Shown here one piece after another: positions 1-8,613 of a stretch of 64,000 nucleotides of DNA (position 1 is its first letter; each line of letters starts with the position of its first letter). The notes under the pieces were generated by a model. It did no database searches and was not told the DNA's origin. It saw nothing but the letters and a program-made list of their open reading frames with translations. The DNA is from VAZQ01 sp963763365. GTDB taxonomy: Bacteria > Pseudomonadota > Alphaproteobacteria > Rhizobiales > Xanthobacteraceae. The stretch is taken from NCBI GenBank assembly GCA_963763365.1, contig CAVXOE010000009.1, positions 558,001 to 622,000 of the forward strand, read 5' to 3'. The position numbers and the translations under genes are program-made.

Positions 1-118
1 CTGCGTCGACCATGTCGAGCTTGCGCACTGCTGCGGACTCGAATGGCCGCCATCGTGCCGGACAAACACCGTCGCGAAAGAACCGTTCGATCGTCCGGTC
101 GGCGAAGCTCCGGATCAT
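1..118 (-). CDS. HigB/RelE-type toxin, partial (C-terminus outside window)
   Basis: Reading the minus strand from an ATG at 118 gives about 39 codons, open to the window edge. The peptide begins MIRSFADRTIERFFRDG and later reads AVRKLDMVDA. This matches the start of HigB-family toxins, which typically begin with a 'SFxDKxTExLF' stretch followed by 'RRALRKLxxLDAA'. HigB is a ribosome-dependent mRNA interferase whose gene usually precedes that of the HigA antitoxin, so higA would lie just left of the window. The palindrome at 131-147 fits autoregulation. The family call rests on this short N-terminal match only; the catalytic part is not visible. Confidence 0.6.
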   Translation of the reverse strand, partial: MIRSFADRTIERFFRDGVCPARWRPFESAAVRKLDMVDA

Positions 119-130
119 CTCGTAGTATGT

Positions 131-147
131 GTTATGTAACGCATAAC
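131..147. promoter_or_regulatory. Inverted repeat upstream of the higB-like gene, probable antitoxin operator
   Basis: GTTATG (131-136) and CATAAC (142-147) form a 6-bp inverted repeat with a 5-base spacer, 13 bases upstream of the toxin start. A nested GTTA-TG-TAAC lies inside. HigA-type antitoxins repress their own promoter by binding such palindromes; the assignment here is inferred from position. Confidence 0.45.
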
Positions 148-260
148 GGTCAAGTGTGATCGCGACCTTGCGCGGGAGGTTTGCGGCCAGACTCGGGAGG
201 CCCGCAAACTTGCAACATCGGCCTTTCCCCCTATAGTCCGCGCGCATTTCACCCCCTCCC

Positions 261-294
261 GGCGCTTCGCGCCGACCTCCCCCGCGGGGGAGGT
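261..294. repeat. Hairpin plus 20-bp perfect palindrome in the argG leader
   Basis: GGCGC-TTC-GCGCC (261-273) is a small hairpin. Immediately after it, ACCTCCCCCG/CGGGGGAGGT (275-294) is a perfect 20-bp palindrome. It resembles the CCTCCCCC...GGGGGAGG units at 60930-61055, so it is probably a dispersed intergenic repeat. It ends 23 bases before the argG start and could affect the mRNA leader. Confidence 0.55.
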
Positions 295-317
295 GAACTG
301 AGACCGTTGAACCCGCG

Positions 318-1559
318 ATGCCGAAGAAAAAAGACGTCAAGAAAGTCGTGCTCGCCTATTCGGGCGGGCTCGACACCTCCATCATCCTGAAGTGGCTGCA
401 GCAGACCTATGGCTGCGAGGTGGTCACCTTCACGGCCGACCTCGGCCAGGGCGAGGAGCTCGAGCCCGCGCGCGCCAAGGCGCTGCTCCTCGGCATCAAG
501 CCGGAAAACATCTTCATCGAGGATTTGCGCGAGGAGTTCGTGCGCGACTACGTCTTCCCGATGTTCCGGGGGAACGCACTGTACGAGGGGCAGTACCTGC
601 TCGGCACCTCGATCGCGCGCCCGCTCATCGCCAAGAAGCAGATCGAGATCGCCGAGAAGGTCGGTGCCGATGCGGTTGCGCACGGCGCCACGGGAAAAGG
701 CAACGACCAGGTGCGCTTCGAGTTGACCTACTACGCGCTCAAGCCCGACGTGACGGTGATCGCGCCGTGGCGCGAATGGGATTTGACCTCGCGCACCAGG
801 CTCATCGAATTCGCCGAGCAGCACCAGATCCCGATCGCCAAGGACAAGCGCGGCGAGGCGCCGTTTTCGGTCGATGCCAACCTGCTGCACGCCTCGTCGG
901 AGGGGAAGGTGCTGGAGGACCCCTCGCAGGAGGTGCCGGACTACGTCTATTCGCGCACCAACGATCCGGAAACTGCGCCTGACAAGGCGACCTACATCAC
1001 GGTCGGCTTCCAGAGCGGAAACGCGACCACCCTCAACGATCGGGCGCTCTCTCCGGCGCAGTTGTTGACGGAGCTCAACGCGCTCGGCCGCGAGAACGGC
1101 ATCGGCCGGCTCGACCTGGTGGAGAACCGCTTCGTCGGGATGAAGTCACGCGGCATGTACGAAACCCCTGGCGGCACAATCCTCTACGCCGCGCACCGGG
1201 GGATCGAGCAGATCACGCTCGATCGTGGCGCCGCGCATCTCAAGGACGAACTGATGCCGCGCTACAGCGAGCTGATCTACAACGGCTTCTGGTTCACGCC
1301 CGAGCGTGAGATGCTGCAAGCGGCGATCGACAAATCGCAGGATTTCGTCACCGGGACGGTGCGCCTCAAGCTCTACAAGGGGAACGTCGCGGTGGTCGGG
1401 CGCGAGAGCAAATTCTCTCTCTACGACCAGGATCTGGTGACGTTCGAGGAGGGGGCGGTGGCGTACGACCACCGCGACGCCGAAGGGTTCATCCGGCTGA
1501 ACGCGTTGCGCCTGCGCACGCTCGCCCAGCGCCGCCGCAAGCTCAAGCTCGACCGCTGA
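318..1559 (+). CDS. argG: Argininosuccinate synthase
   Basis: Ligates citrulline and aspartate using ATP to give argininosuccinate, the penultimate step of arginine synthesis in the cytoplasm. The 413-residue product has the usual family length. It carries the N-type ATP pyrophosphatase P-loop SGGLDTS at residues 15-21, and the downstream stretches YLLGTSIARP and GATGKGNDQVRFE are typical of ArgG. The ATG at 318 follows a purine-poor leader with no strong ribosome site, but it begins the conserved N-terminal strand. It stands alone and converges on the cytochrome gene that follows, 21 bases away. Confidence 0.97.
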   Translation: MPKKKDVKKVVLAYSGGLDTSIILKWLQQTYGCEVVTFTADLGQGEELEPARAKALLLGIKPENIFIEDLREEFVRDYVFPMFRGNALYEGQYLLGTSIARPLIAKKQIEIAEKVGADAVAHGATGKGNDQVRFELTYYALKPDVTVIAPWREWDLTSRTRLIEFAEQHQIPIAKDKRGEAPFSVDANLLHASSEGKVLEDPSQEVPDYVYSRTNDPETAPDKATYITVGFQSGNATTLNDRALSPAQLLTELNALGRENGIGRLDLVENRFVGMKSRGMYETPGGTILYAAHRGIEQITLDRGAAHLKDELMPRYSELIYNGFWFTPEREMLQAAIDKSQDFVTGTVRLKLYKGNVAVVGRESKFSLYDQDLVTFEEGAVAYDHRDAEGFIRLNALRLRTLAQRRRKLKLDR

Positions 1560-1580
1560 GAGCGCGGGCACTTTGCCGGA

Positions 1581-1907
1581 TCAGCGATCGCCAGCCATCA
1601 CATAGGCCCAAAGCTCGTCGATCTGGTTCGGCTTGAAGAAGTCGCCCCAGGGCGGCATCTGATTCTTGCCCTTCGTCACCGAGTTGACAAAGCGCTCTTT
1701 TTGATCGGGCGGGAACTTGCGCAGATTGAAGGCCGCGCCCGGGTCCATCATGCGCGCGCCGTGACAGGGCGCGCAGTTGACCGCGAAGAGTTCCGCGCCC
1801 GCGTTGATCTGGTCCGGCGGGAAACCCGGCGCGTCCTCGGCCGGTGAGTGAGCAGGCATCAGCAGTATAGCCGACGCGACGACGATCGAGAGCGTGACGA
1901 ACTTCAT
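1581..1907 (-). CDS. Small exported c-type cytochrome
   Basis: A 108-residue protein with a signal peptide (residues 1-23, ending SPAEDA) and one haem-binding CAPCH at 45-49. Methionines near the C-terminus (KNQMPPW) could supply the sixth haem ligand, as in cytochrome c class I. It lies just downstream of the PQQ alcohol dehydrogenase at 2033-3721 on the same strand, so it is a likely periplasmic electron acceptor for it. The hairpin terminator at 1947-1984 lies between the two genes, so it may be transcribed partly by read-through. The start was chosen at the ATG that begins the signal peptide. Confidence 0.9.
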   Translation of the reverse strand: MKFVTLSIVVASAILLMPAHSPAEDAPGFPPDQINAGAELFAVNCAPCHGARMMDPGAAFNLRKFPPDQKERFVNSVTKGKNQMPPWGDFFKPNQIDELWAYVMAGDR

Positions 1908-1946
1908 GGAGGTCTGTCGGGTGATGGATCGGTCTGGCGGGGTGAC

Positions 1947-1984
1947 AAAAAAACGGTGACTGGGTTCGACCCCAGCCACCGTTT
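1947..1984 (-). terminator. Rho-independent terminator after PQQ dehydrogenase 1
   Basis: CGGTG-A-CTGGG pairs with CCCAG-C-CACCG around a short TTCGAC loop. On the minus strand the hairpin is followed by seven Ts (1953-1947). It follows the dehydrogenase stop at 2033 and precedes the cytochrome start at 1907. Confidence 0.8.
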
Positions 1985-2032
1985 CATTAGCGTCACATGG
2001 CGGTTGAGCCAAGTGCACAATCGGCAGAGCGA

Positions 2033-3721
2033 TCAGTCCATCACCGCAAAGGTCCAGACCGAACCGCCCGGCGGGACCGTGTCCTTCAGCTTGTCGCGCG
2101 CGACGTTCCAGTAGAGCCCACCGACGCCCGACAGCACCGTGACGTACTGCTTGCCGTTGTGCGTGAAGGTGACGGGCTGCGCGTTGATGCCGGAGCCGGT
2201 CTGGAACTGCCAGACCTGCTTGCCGTTGTCGATGTCGAGCGCGATGAATTCGCCGGTCTCCTTGCCGGTGAACAGGAGCCCGCCGCCGGTCACGAGGTTC
2301 GCCGACCAGATCGGATGATCCGTCAACGGCACGCGCCACTTCTGCTTGCCGGTGAGCGGATCGACCGCGTCGATGTGGCCCCATGGCTCGCCGCCGTTAT
2401 TCGGAATCGGCAGGCGCTCGATGTACATGTAGCGCTGGCCGACCACGTGCGGCTTAGTCTCGAGGTGCTTGTAGAGCGCGCCCTGGTGCTGGGTATTGGC
2501 GTACAGGAGCCCGGTCTCCGGGCTGTAGGCCGCGTGCGGCCAGTTCTTGGCGCCGAGCGGCGTCGGCCACAACTCGACCTGCTTGCCGCCTTCGCGCAGC
2601 GTCTTGGCGACATCGGTTTCGACCGGGCGGCCCGTTTCCTTATCGATCTGGGTCGCCCAGTTGACCTTCTCGAACGGATTGGCGGCGACGAGTTGCCCGT
2701 TGCCGCGGTCGATCACGTAGAGGAAGCCGTTGCGGTTGAACTGCATTATCACTTTACGCGTCTGGTTGCCGCCGACCTTGATCTCGGCGTTGATCAGCTC
2801 CCAACACGCGTCATAGTCATAGGCATCGTTCGGCGTGAACTGATAGTGCCAGACGATCTCGCCGGTCTTCGGCCGCATGGCCAGCACCGACGAGGTGTAG
2901 AGGTTGTCGCCCGGGCGCGATTGCGTCGCCCAGGGTGCCGGGTTGCCGGTGCCCCAGAACATCAGGTCGAGCTCCGGGTCATACGAACCGGTGATCCAGG
3001 CTGAGCCACCGCCCACTTCCCAGGCGTTGCTGTTCTGCGGCCAGGTGTCGTTGCCCTTCTCGCCCTTGGCCGGAATGGTGTACTTGCGCCAGAGCTGCTT
3101 GCCGGTCGCGGTGTCGTAGCCGTCGATGAAACCACGCACGCCGAACTCGGCGCCCGAGTTGCCGACCACCATCACGCCATTGGCGATCAGCGGGGCGAGC
3201 GTGAGCGAGACGCCGTCCTTCCAGTCCGCCACCTTGGTCTTCCAGACTTCCTTGCCGGTCTTGGCGTCGTACGCGATGATGTGAGCGTCGAGCGTCGTGC
3301 GGTACACCTTGCCGTCGTAGATCGCGGCGCCCTTGTTGGACACGCCGCAGCACACCACGCGCGGCGTCTCCGGCGGCCAGTCGAGCGTCTGCTTCCAGAT
3401 CTGCTTGCCGGTGCCGACGTCGATCGCCACCGTCGCGCGCGCGTTGGTGACGTACATGATGCCGTTGTAGACGATCGGCTGCGCCTGCTCGCCCCAGTTA
3501 TTGTCGAGGCTCAGGTTCCAGACCGGCACCAGCCGCTTCACGGTCTCGCGGTTGACCTGCTTGAGCGGGCTGTAACGGTTCTGATGGTAGCCCATCCCGT
3601 AGGTGAGGATGTTGTCGGTCGAGCCGCCGTTGCCGTCCTTCTTGAGATCGTCGGCGGTCTGGGCGGTGGCCGTGAATGGAAGCGCGGCAAAAAGTATCGC
3701 AGCCAGTGCGATTGGCTTCAT
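2033..3721 (-). CDS. PQQ-dependent alcohol/methanol-type dehydrogenase, copy 1
   Basis: Periplasmic quinoprotein of 562 residues with an eight-bladed propeller. It oxidises an alcohol and passes electrons to cytochrome c. A signal peptide covers residues 1-21. Visible cofactor residues are the vicinal cysteines 124-125, Glu192 (GAEFGVRG), Asn260 (GTGNPAPW), the catalytic Asp302 and an extra Asp304 in PNDAYDYD. The second aspartate is the residue known from lanthanide-dependent XoxF and PedH enzymes. The ATG at 3721 is preferred to the one at 3727 because GGGAG then sits about 9 bases upstream and the copy-2 protein starts equivalently. It is the downstream member of a tandem pair; the substrate is not determinable. 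Confidence 0.93.
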   Translation of the reverse strand: MKPIALAAILFAALPFTATAQTADDLKKDGNGGSTDNILTYGMGYHQNRYSPLKQVNRETVKRLVPVWNLSLDNNWGEQAQPIVYNGIMYVTNARATVAIDVGTGKQIWKQTLDWPPETPRVVCCGVSNKGAAIYDGKVYRTTLDAHIIAYDAKTGKEVWKTKVADWKDGVSLTLAPLIANGVMVVGNSGAEFGVRGFIDGYDTATGKQLWRKYTIPAKGEKGNDTWPQNSNAWEVGGGSAWITGSYDPELDLMFWGTGNPAPWATQSRPGDNLYTSSVLAMRPKTGEIVWHYQFTPNDAYDYDACWELINAEIKVGGNQTRKVIMQFNRNGFLYVIDRGNGQLVAANPFEKVNWATQIDKETGRPVETDVAKTLREGGKQVELWPTPLGAKNWPHAAYSPETGLLYANTQHQGALYKHLETKPHVVGQRYMYIERLPIPNNGGEPWGHIDAVDPLTGKQKWRVPLTDHPIWSANLVTGGGLLFTGKETGEFIALDIDNGKQVWQFQTGSGINAQPVTFTHNGKQYVTVLSGVGGLYWNVARDKLKDTVPPGGSVWTFAVMD

Positions 3722-3765
3722 GAGCATTTCTCCCTTGCTGTCGTCACTTCGAGGTTGAGCGCGCC

Positions 3766-3796
3766 GGTTGCCCCGGCGTTGTTCGGACGACGTGGG
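3766..3796 (-). promoter_or_regulatory. Upstream block shared with PQQ dehydrogenase copy 2
   Basis: This stretch, with GTTGCCC followed by TTGTTC and TCGGACGACG, is nearly repeated at 5735-5766 upstream of copy 2. It lies 45-75 bases before the start codon. Conservation between the duplicated genes suggests a shared promoter or operator. The exact elements are not identified. Confidence 0.4.
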
Positions 3797-3931
3797 AATA
3801 AGTTAACTCATCTTTGCCACTTGTTCCAAGCGCGATGATCAAAACTGGACGCAACGCGCGTATGCGCCCAATCGGCGCGTGGCGCAGGCTCAGCGCAATC
3901 GTGGGATTTCGCCCAAGCGAATGCAGGGTCC

Positions 3932-3968
3932 AAAAAAGAAAAGCCCAGGCCGACGAATCGGCCTGGGC
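3932..3968 (-). terminator. Rho-independent terminator after PQQ dehydrogenase 2
   Basis: A perfect 11-bp stem (GCCCAGGCCGA, 3943-3953, with its complement at 3958-3968) closes a CGAA tetraloop. On the minus strand a T-rich tail follows at 3942-3932. It lies 40 bases past the stop at 4009. Confidence 0.9.
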
Positions 3969-4008
3969 CAGGCTGCTTGCACGATTGTAGCGTGCAATAT
4001 GTGACGGT

Positions 4009-5691
4009 TCAGTCGACCACCGCGAAGGTCCAGACCGAGCCGCCGGGTGGCACCTTGTCCTTGAGCCGCTCGCGTTGCGCGTTCCAGTAGAGTCCGCCGA
4101 TGCCGGACAATACGGTGACGTATTGCTTGCCGTTGTGCGTATAGGTGACCGGCATGGCGTTGATGCCGGAACCGGTCTGAAACTGCCAGAGCTGCTGGCC
4201 GGTGTCGGCATCGAGTGCGATGAATTCGCCGGTTTCCTTGCCGGTGAACAGAAGGCCGCTGCCGGTCGCCAGCATCGCCGACCAGATCTGGAAGTCGGTG
4301 AGCGGCACCCGCCACTTGGCCTGCGCGGTCAGCGGATCGATCGCCTCGATGTGGCCGGTCGCCTCGCCCGGCTTGAGCGGGATCGGGATGTTTTCGACGT
4401 ACATGTAGCGCTGCCCGACCACGTGCGCCTTGGTGGGCAGATGCTTGAACATGCGCGCCTGGTTGATGGTGTTGGCGTAGAGGAGCCCGGTCTCCGGGCT
4501 GTAGGCGGCATGCGGCCAGTTCTTGCCGCCGGTGGTCGACGGCCAATGCTCGATCTGCTCGAAGTTGCGCAGCTTCTTGGCCACCTCGGTCTCCACCGGC
4601 CGCCCGGTCTCCTTGTCGATGTGGCTCGCCCAGTTCACCTTCGCGAACGGGTTGGCGGCGAGCAATTGGCCGTTAGTGCGGTCGATCACATAGAGAAAGC
4701 CGTTGCGGTTGAGCTGCATGATCACTTTGCGCTTCGTGCCGCCGATGTCCTTGTCGGCGATGATCAGCTCCCAGCAAGCGTCATAATCGTAGGCGTCGTT
4801 CGGCGTGAACTGGTAGTGCCAAACGATCTCGCCGGTCTTCGGACGCATCGCCAGCACCGACGAGGTGTAGAGGTTGTCGCCTGGCCGCGACTGCGAAGCC
4901 CACGGTGCCGGGTTGCCGGTACCCCAGTACATAAGATCGAGATCGGGATCGTAGGATCCCGTGATCCAGGCCGAACCGCCGCCAGCTTCCCAGGCGTTGC
5001 TGTCCTGCGGCCAGGTTTCGTTGCCCTTCTCGCCCTTGGCCGGAATGGTGTAGCGCCGCCAGAGCTGCTTGCCGGTCGCGGTGTCGTAGCCGTCGATGAA
5101 GCCGCGTACGCCGAATTCGGCGCCAGAGTTGCCGATCACCAGGACTCCATTTGCGACAAGCGGTGCCAGCGTCAGCGAGATGCCGTCCTTCCACTCGCCG
5201 ACCTTGGTCTTCCAGACTTCCTTGCCGGTCTTGGCGTCATAGGCCACGACGAACGCGTCGAGCGTCGTGCGGTAAACCTTGCCGTCGTAGATCGCCGCGC
5301 CCTTGTTGGACACACCGCAGCACACCACGCGCGGCGTCTCCGGTGGCCAGTCGAGCGTCTGCTTCCAGATCTGCTTGCCGGTACCGACGTCGATCGCCAC
5401 CGTGGCGCGCGCGTTGGTGACGTACATCACGCCGTTGTAGACGATCGGCTGCGCCTGCTCGCCCCAGTTATTGTCGAGGCTCAGGTTCCAGACCGGCACC
5501 AGCCGCTTCACGGTCTGTTTGTTGACCTGCTTGAGCGGGCTATAACGGGTCTGTTGGTAGCCCATCCCGTAGGTGAGGATGTTGTCGGTCGAACCGCCGT
5601 TGCCGTCCTTCTTGAGATCGTCAAGCGTCTGCGCGGACGCGGCGGCGCCGAGCAGCAACAAAATGCTCGCAGCCGTTGCGGTTAACTTCAT
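4009..5691 (-). CDS. PQQ-dependent alcohol/methanol-type dehydrogenase, copy 2
   Basis: A 560-residue paralogue that aligns with the copy at 2033-3721 without gaps over the first 310 residues. It has the same signal peptide length and the same cofactor residues: Cys124-Cys125, Glu192, Asn260, Asp302 and Asp304. The Asp-Tyr-Asp pattern again points to a lanthanide-type site. The start at 5691 has AGGAGA six bases upstream. The reading frame stays open further upstream, but that part overlaps the divergent pentapeptide gene and lacks a signal peptide. Each copy has its own terminator, so they are separate transcription units that arose by tandem duplication. Confidence 0.93.
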   Translation of the reverse strand: MKLTATAASILLLLGAAASAQTLDDLKKDGNGGSTDNILTYGMGYQQTRYSPLKQVNKQTVKRLVPVWNLSLDNNWGEQAQPIVYNGVMYVTNARATVAIDVGTGKQIWKQTLDWPPETPRVVCCGVSNKGAAIYDGKVYRTTLDAFVVAYDAKTGKEVWKTKVGEWKDGISLTLAPLVANGVLVIGNSGAEFGVRGFIDGYDTATGKQLWRRYTIPAKGEKGNETWPQDSNAWEAGGGSAWITGSYDPDLDLMYWGTGNPAPWASQSRPGDNLYTSSVLAMRPKTGEIVWHYQFTPNDAYDYDACWELIIADKDIGGTKRKVIMQLNRNGFLYVIDRTNGQLLAANPFAKVNWASHIDKETGRPVETEVAKKLRNFEQIEHWPSTTGGKNWPHAAYSPETGLLYANTINQARMFKHLPTKAHVVGQRYMYVENIPIPLKPGEATGHIEAIDPLTAQAKWRVPLTDFQIWSAMLATGSGLLFTGKETGEFIALDADTGQQLWQFQTGSGINAMPVTYTHNGKQYVTVLSGIGGLYWNAQRERLKDKVPPGGSVWTFAVVD

Positions 5692-5734
5692 GCGTTTTCT
5701 CCTGGATGATCGACGTGTGATTTGAGCGGCGGCC

Positions 5735-5766
5735 TGTTGCCCGGTTGTTCTTCGGACGACGCTGGG
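5735..5766 (-). promoter_or_regulatory. Upstream block shared with PQQ dehydrogenase copy 1
   Basis: Repeats the GTTGCCC, TTGTTC and TCGGACGACG elements seen at 3766-3796, at a similar distance from the start codon. It was probably copied with the gene and kept as a control region. Confidence 0.4.
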
Positions 5767-5923
5767 CGCAACGTACGGCATATCGAGCGAGGGGTCCAAG
5801 CCCCGTGCGGCGATCTGTGCTGGATGGCTGGTCTTCGGCTTTCGAGGCGCAGCAAAGACGAAAGCCCGGTAGATCGGCCAATCCGGTCGCGATAGTCTGT
5901 GTGGGCAGGTTGGGAGCGAGTGC

Positions 5924-6721
5924 ATGCGCCAGCGGCCCGGACGATATTGGCTTGCGGCCGTCGTTTTCGCCGGCGTCGCGGCGATATGGGCCACACCGAT
6001 CAGGGCCGCGGATATCGATGCCTTCCTGGCAGGCACCAGCAGAGATTGCGCCGAGTGTGACCTCGCCGGCCGCGACTTGCGGGAGCGCGACTTCAAGCGG
6101 GCGAGGCTTGAACGCGCCAACCTGTCGGCGGCGGATTGCACCGGAGCGACGTTCTTCCGCGCGGTGCTGACGCGCGCGCAACTGGCGGGCGCCACACTCA
6201 AGGACGCGAACCTCAACCTGGTCGATGCCAAGTGGGCCGATCTCTCGAGCGCCGACTTGACCGATGCGCTGGCCTACGAGGCCGACTTCTCCAGCGCCAA
6301 TCTTTCCGCCGCGATCCTGCAACGGGCGCAGCTCAGCCGCGCGCGGCTCAATCAGGCCAATCTCGCGGGCGCCAACCTGTTCGGGGCGGACCTGCGCGGC
6401 GCACGCCTCGCCGGCGCCAAGCTCAAAGGCGCTGACCTGCGCACCGCGCGGCTCGATGGACAGAACCTGCGCGGGATGGATTTGCGCGGCATCGACTTCC
6501 GCATGGCCGACATGGTGGAGGCGGATTTCACCGGCGCCGATCTGCGCGACGCCAATCTTGGCGGGGTCGATCTCTTCGGCGCGAAGTTCAATGGCGCCGA
6601 TCTGCGCGGCGCCAATCTGGAAGGTGCCAACCTGAATGGCGCCATCCTCACCGACGCTCAGATCGAAGGTGCAAAATTCGAAGCGGCAATCATGCCGGAC
6701 GGCAAACGCGCGGAGAAGTGA
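5924..6721 (+). CDS. Exported pentapeptide-repeat protein
   Basis: A 265-residue protein with an N-terminal hydrophobic signal (about 11-28, ending IRAAD). From about residue 45 to 255 it is almost entirely A(D/N)LXX pentapeptide repeats, which fold as a right-handed quadrilateral beta-helix. The short stretch CAECDL precedes the repeats. The function cannot be read from such repeats; some family members mimic DNA or act as scaffolds, but the signal peptide argues for a periplasmic role. GGGAG lies just before the ATG. It is divergent from PQQ dehydrogenase 2 and 64 bases upstream of the SoxC-like gene, so it may share its transcript. Confidence 0.88.
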   Translation: MRQRPGRYWLAAVVFAGVAAIWATPIRAADIDAFLAGTSRDCAECDLAGRDLRERDFKRARLERANLSAADCTGATFFRAVLTRAQLAGATLKDANLNLVDAKWADLSSADLTDALAYEADFSSANLSAAILQRAQLSRARLNQANLAGANLFGADLRGARLAGAKLKGADLRTARLDGQNLRGMDLRGIDFRMADMVEADFTGADLRDANLGGVDLFGAKFNGADLRGANLEGANLNGAILTDAQIEGAKFEAAIMPDGKRAEK

Positions 6722-6785
6722 TAGGAGGCGCAACACATTCGACGATAGAAAAACTGCAACGAAACAAAAGAAGGGCAGGAAACGC

Positions 6786-8069
6786 ATGAGCAGAATTCCC
6801 GATCACGAACCGGCTGCTGGAAACGGCATCCTCAACCGCCGCATTTTCCTCGAAGGCGCATTTGTTGCCGGCGCCGCCGGACTCGGTGTCACCGGACTTG
6901 GCGTCACGGGCGCCTCGGCCGACCCGCTGGCGGTGCCGAACTGGTCGAAACAGCCGGGCAAGGGCTTCGAGGCCTACGGCCAACCGTCAAGCTTCGAGAA
7001 GATCGGCAGGATGATCCCGCCGCCGCCAAATCCGGCGACGCAGGGCGTCGGCGCCTCGCGCACGCCGCACCACTTGCTCGATGGCATGATCACGCCGAGT
7101 GGGCTGCACTTCGAGCGCAGCCATTCCGGCATTCCGGACATCGATCCGGCGCAGCATCGGTTGGTGATTCATGGACTGGTGAAGCGTCCACTTGTGTTCA
7201 CGATGGAGCAGTTGGAGCGTTACCCGCGTGAATCTCGCATCGCGTTCATCGAATGCGCCGGCAATTCGCAGGCGCTCAACGCCCCGCAGGCCCAAGCGAC
7301 CGCCAACGTGCCGGCGATCCATGGCCTGATCGGTTGCTCGGAATGGAGCGGCGTGCGGCTTTCGACCTTGCTCGACGAGGCCGGCGTCGATCCGGCGGCG
7401 AAATGGCTGGTGGCCGAAGGCGCCGATTCCTCCGGCATGAGCCGCAGCGTGCCGCTCGCCAAGGCGATGGACGACGCGATGCTCTGCCTCTTCCAGAACG
7501 GCGAGCGCGTGCGGCCGTCGAACGGCTATCCGCTGCGGCTGCTGCTGCCCGGCTTCGAAGGCAATATGAACGTGAAGTGGCTTCGCCGCATCAAGCTCCT
7601 CGATGCGCCCGCCATGACGAAGGACGAGACCTCGAAATACACCGTGCTGCTCAAGGACGGCAAAGCCTGGCAGTTCGTGTTCCCGATGGAGGTGAAGTCG
7701 ATCATTACGCGGCCGTCGCCCGGGATCGCGCTGAAGGGACCGGGCTTCTACGAGATTTCCGGCATGGCCTGGTCGGGCAACGGCACGATCAGGCAGGTCG
7801 AGGTCTCGGCCGACGGCGGCAAGAGCTGGGCGCCGGCCGCGTTGTCCGGGCCGGTACTGCCGAAGGCGGTGACGCGCTTCCGCGCGCCCTGGCGCTGGGA
7901 CGGCGGTCCTGCGGTCTTGCAAAGCCGCGCCACCGACGACACCGGCATGGTGCAGCCGACCCGCACGCAATTCGTGGCAGAGCGCGGGCTGCGCGGCGTC
8001 TATCACTACAATGCGATTGCGAGCTGGGGCATCAACGACAAGGGGGAGGCGGCCAATGTCTATGCGTGA
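6786..8069 (+). CDS. SoxC-like molybdopterin sulfite dehydrogenase subunit
   Basis: A 427-residue sulfite oxidase-family protein. It has a twin-arginine-type leader (NRRIFLEG, 18-24), a molybdenum-pterin domain with the ligand Cys157 in ECAGN, and a C-terminal dimerisation domain (from about residue 300). It aligns by eye with SoxC, the sulfur dehydrogenase subunit of the thiosulfate-oxidising system. Substrates are sulfite or protein-bound sulfane sulfur in the periplasm. The ATG at 6786 has AGGA upstream and begins just before the export signal. It overlaps the next cytochrome gene by 14 bases, so the pair is co-translated. No soxXYZAB genes are in the window. Confidence 0.88.
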   Translation: MSRIPDHEPAAGNGILNRRIFLEGAFVAGAAGLGVTGLGVTGASADPLAVPNWSKQPGKGFEAYGQPSSFEKIGRMIPPPPNPATQGVGASRTPHHLLDGMITPSGLHFERSHSGIPDIDPAQHRLVIHGLVKRPLVFTMEQLERYPRESRIAFIECAGNSQALNAPQAQATANVPAIHGLIGCSEWSGVRLSTLLDEAGVDPAAKWLVAEGADSSGMSRSVPLAKAMDDAMLCLFQNGERVRPSNGYPLRLLLPGFEGNMNVKWLRRIKLLDAPAMTKDETSKYTVLLKDGKAWQFVFPMEVKSIITRPSPGIALKGPGFYEISGMAWSGNGTIRQVEVSADGGKSWAPAALSGPVLPKAVTRFRAPWRWDGGPAVLQSRATDDTGMVQPTRTQFVAERGLRGVYHYNAIASWGINDKGEAANVYA

Positions 8070-8586
8070 ACGCCTCCTGCTCTGCGCCGCGCTTCTCCTC
8101 GTGCCGGCTGCTGCCTCCGCGCAGACGCCGCAGTTCGGCCAGCCGATAGCGCCGGCCGACGTGGCGCCCTGGGACATCAGCATCGGTCCTGGTGGCGCGG
8201 GCCTGCCGCCTGGAAAGGGTACTGCCAAGCAGGGTGAGGCGGTCTACATGGCGAAATGCCAAGCCTGCCACGGCGAGAAGGGTGCCGGTAAACCGAACGA
8301 CCAGCTCGCCGGCGGCGACGGTACGATCAAGTCCGACAAGCCGGCGGTGAAGACGGTCGGCAGCTATTGGCCCTACGCGACTACGCTGTTCGACTATGTG
8401 CGGCGTGCGATGCCGTTCAACGAGTCGAAAGCGCTCACGCCGGACGAGACCTACGCGGTGTCGGCCTACATCCTCAACCTCAACAACATCGTCGGCGCCG
8501 ACGACGTGCTCGACGCCCAGTCGCTGCCAAAGGTGCAGATGCCGAACAAGGACGGCTTCATTCCGTTCCCGCGCGCGCCGAAGTAG
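8056..8586 (+). CDS. SoxD-like c-type cytochrome
   Basis: A 176-residue exported cytochrome with a signal peptide (about 1-22) and one haem motif CQACH. The text around it (GQPIAPADVAPWDISIGPGG near the N-terminus and a methionine-containing AMPFN later) resembles SoxD/SorB electron-accepting subunits. It partners the molybdenum protein encoded immediately upstream and would carry electrons from sulfite oxidation to the respiratory chain. The ATG at 8056 was chosen because GGGGGAGG lies 6 bases upstream; the ATG at 8062 is the alternative. Confidence 0.88.
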   Translation: MSMRERLLLCAALLLVPAAASAQTPQFGQPIAPADVAPWDISIGPGGAGLPPGKGTAKQGEAVYMAKCQACHGEKGAGKPNDQLAGGDGTIKSDKPAVKTVGSYWPYATTLFDYVRRAMPFNESKALTPDETYAVSAYILNLNNIVGADDVLDAQSLPKVQMPNKDGFIPFPRAPK

Positions 8587-8613
8587 CTTTTTGGCGCAGG
8601 CCGCCACAACTCG

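Noticed and set aside
1952..1984. GGTTCGA sequence resembling a tRNA T-arm
   Set aside because: It forms the loop of a terminator hairpin with a T-run on the minus strand, and no acceptor, D or anticodon stems surround it.
4075..5685. 536-codon plus-strand open frame opposite PQQ dehydrogenase 2
   Set aside because: It mirrors the dehydrogenase codons; a similar mirror frame occurs opposite copy 1. There are no recognisable domains.
5692..6231. Long N-terminal extension of PQQ dehydrogenase 2
   Set aside because: It overlaps the pentapeptide gene and has no signal peptide, while the start at 5691 has a good ribosome site and export signal.
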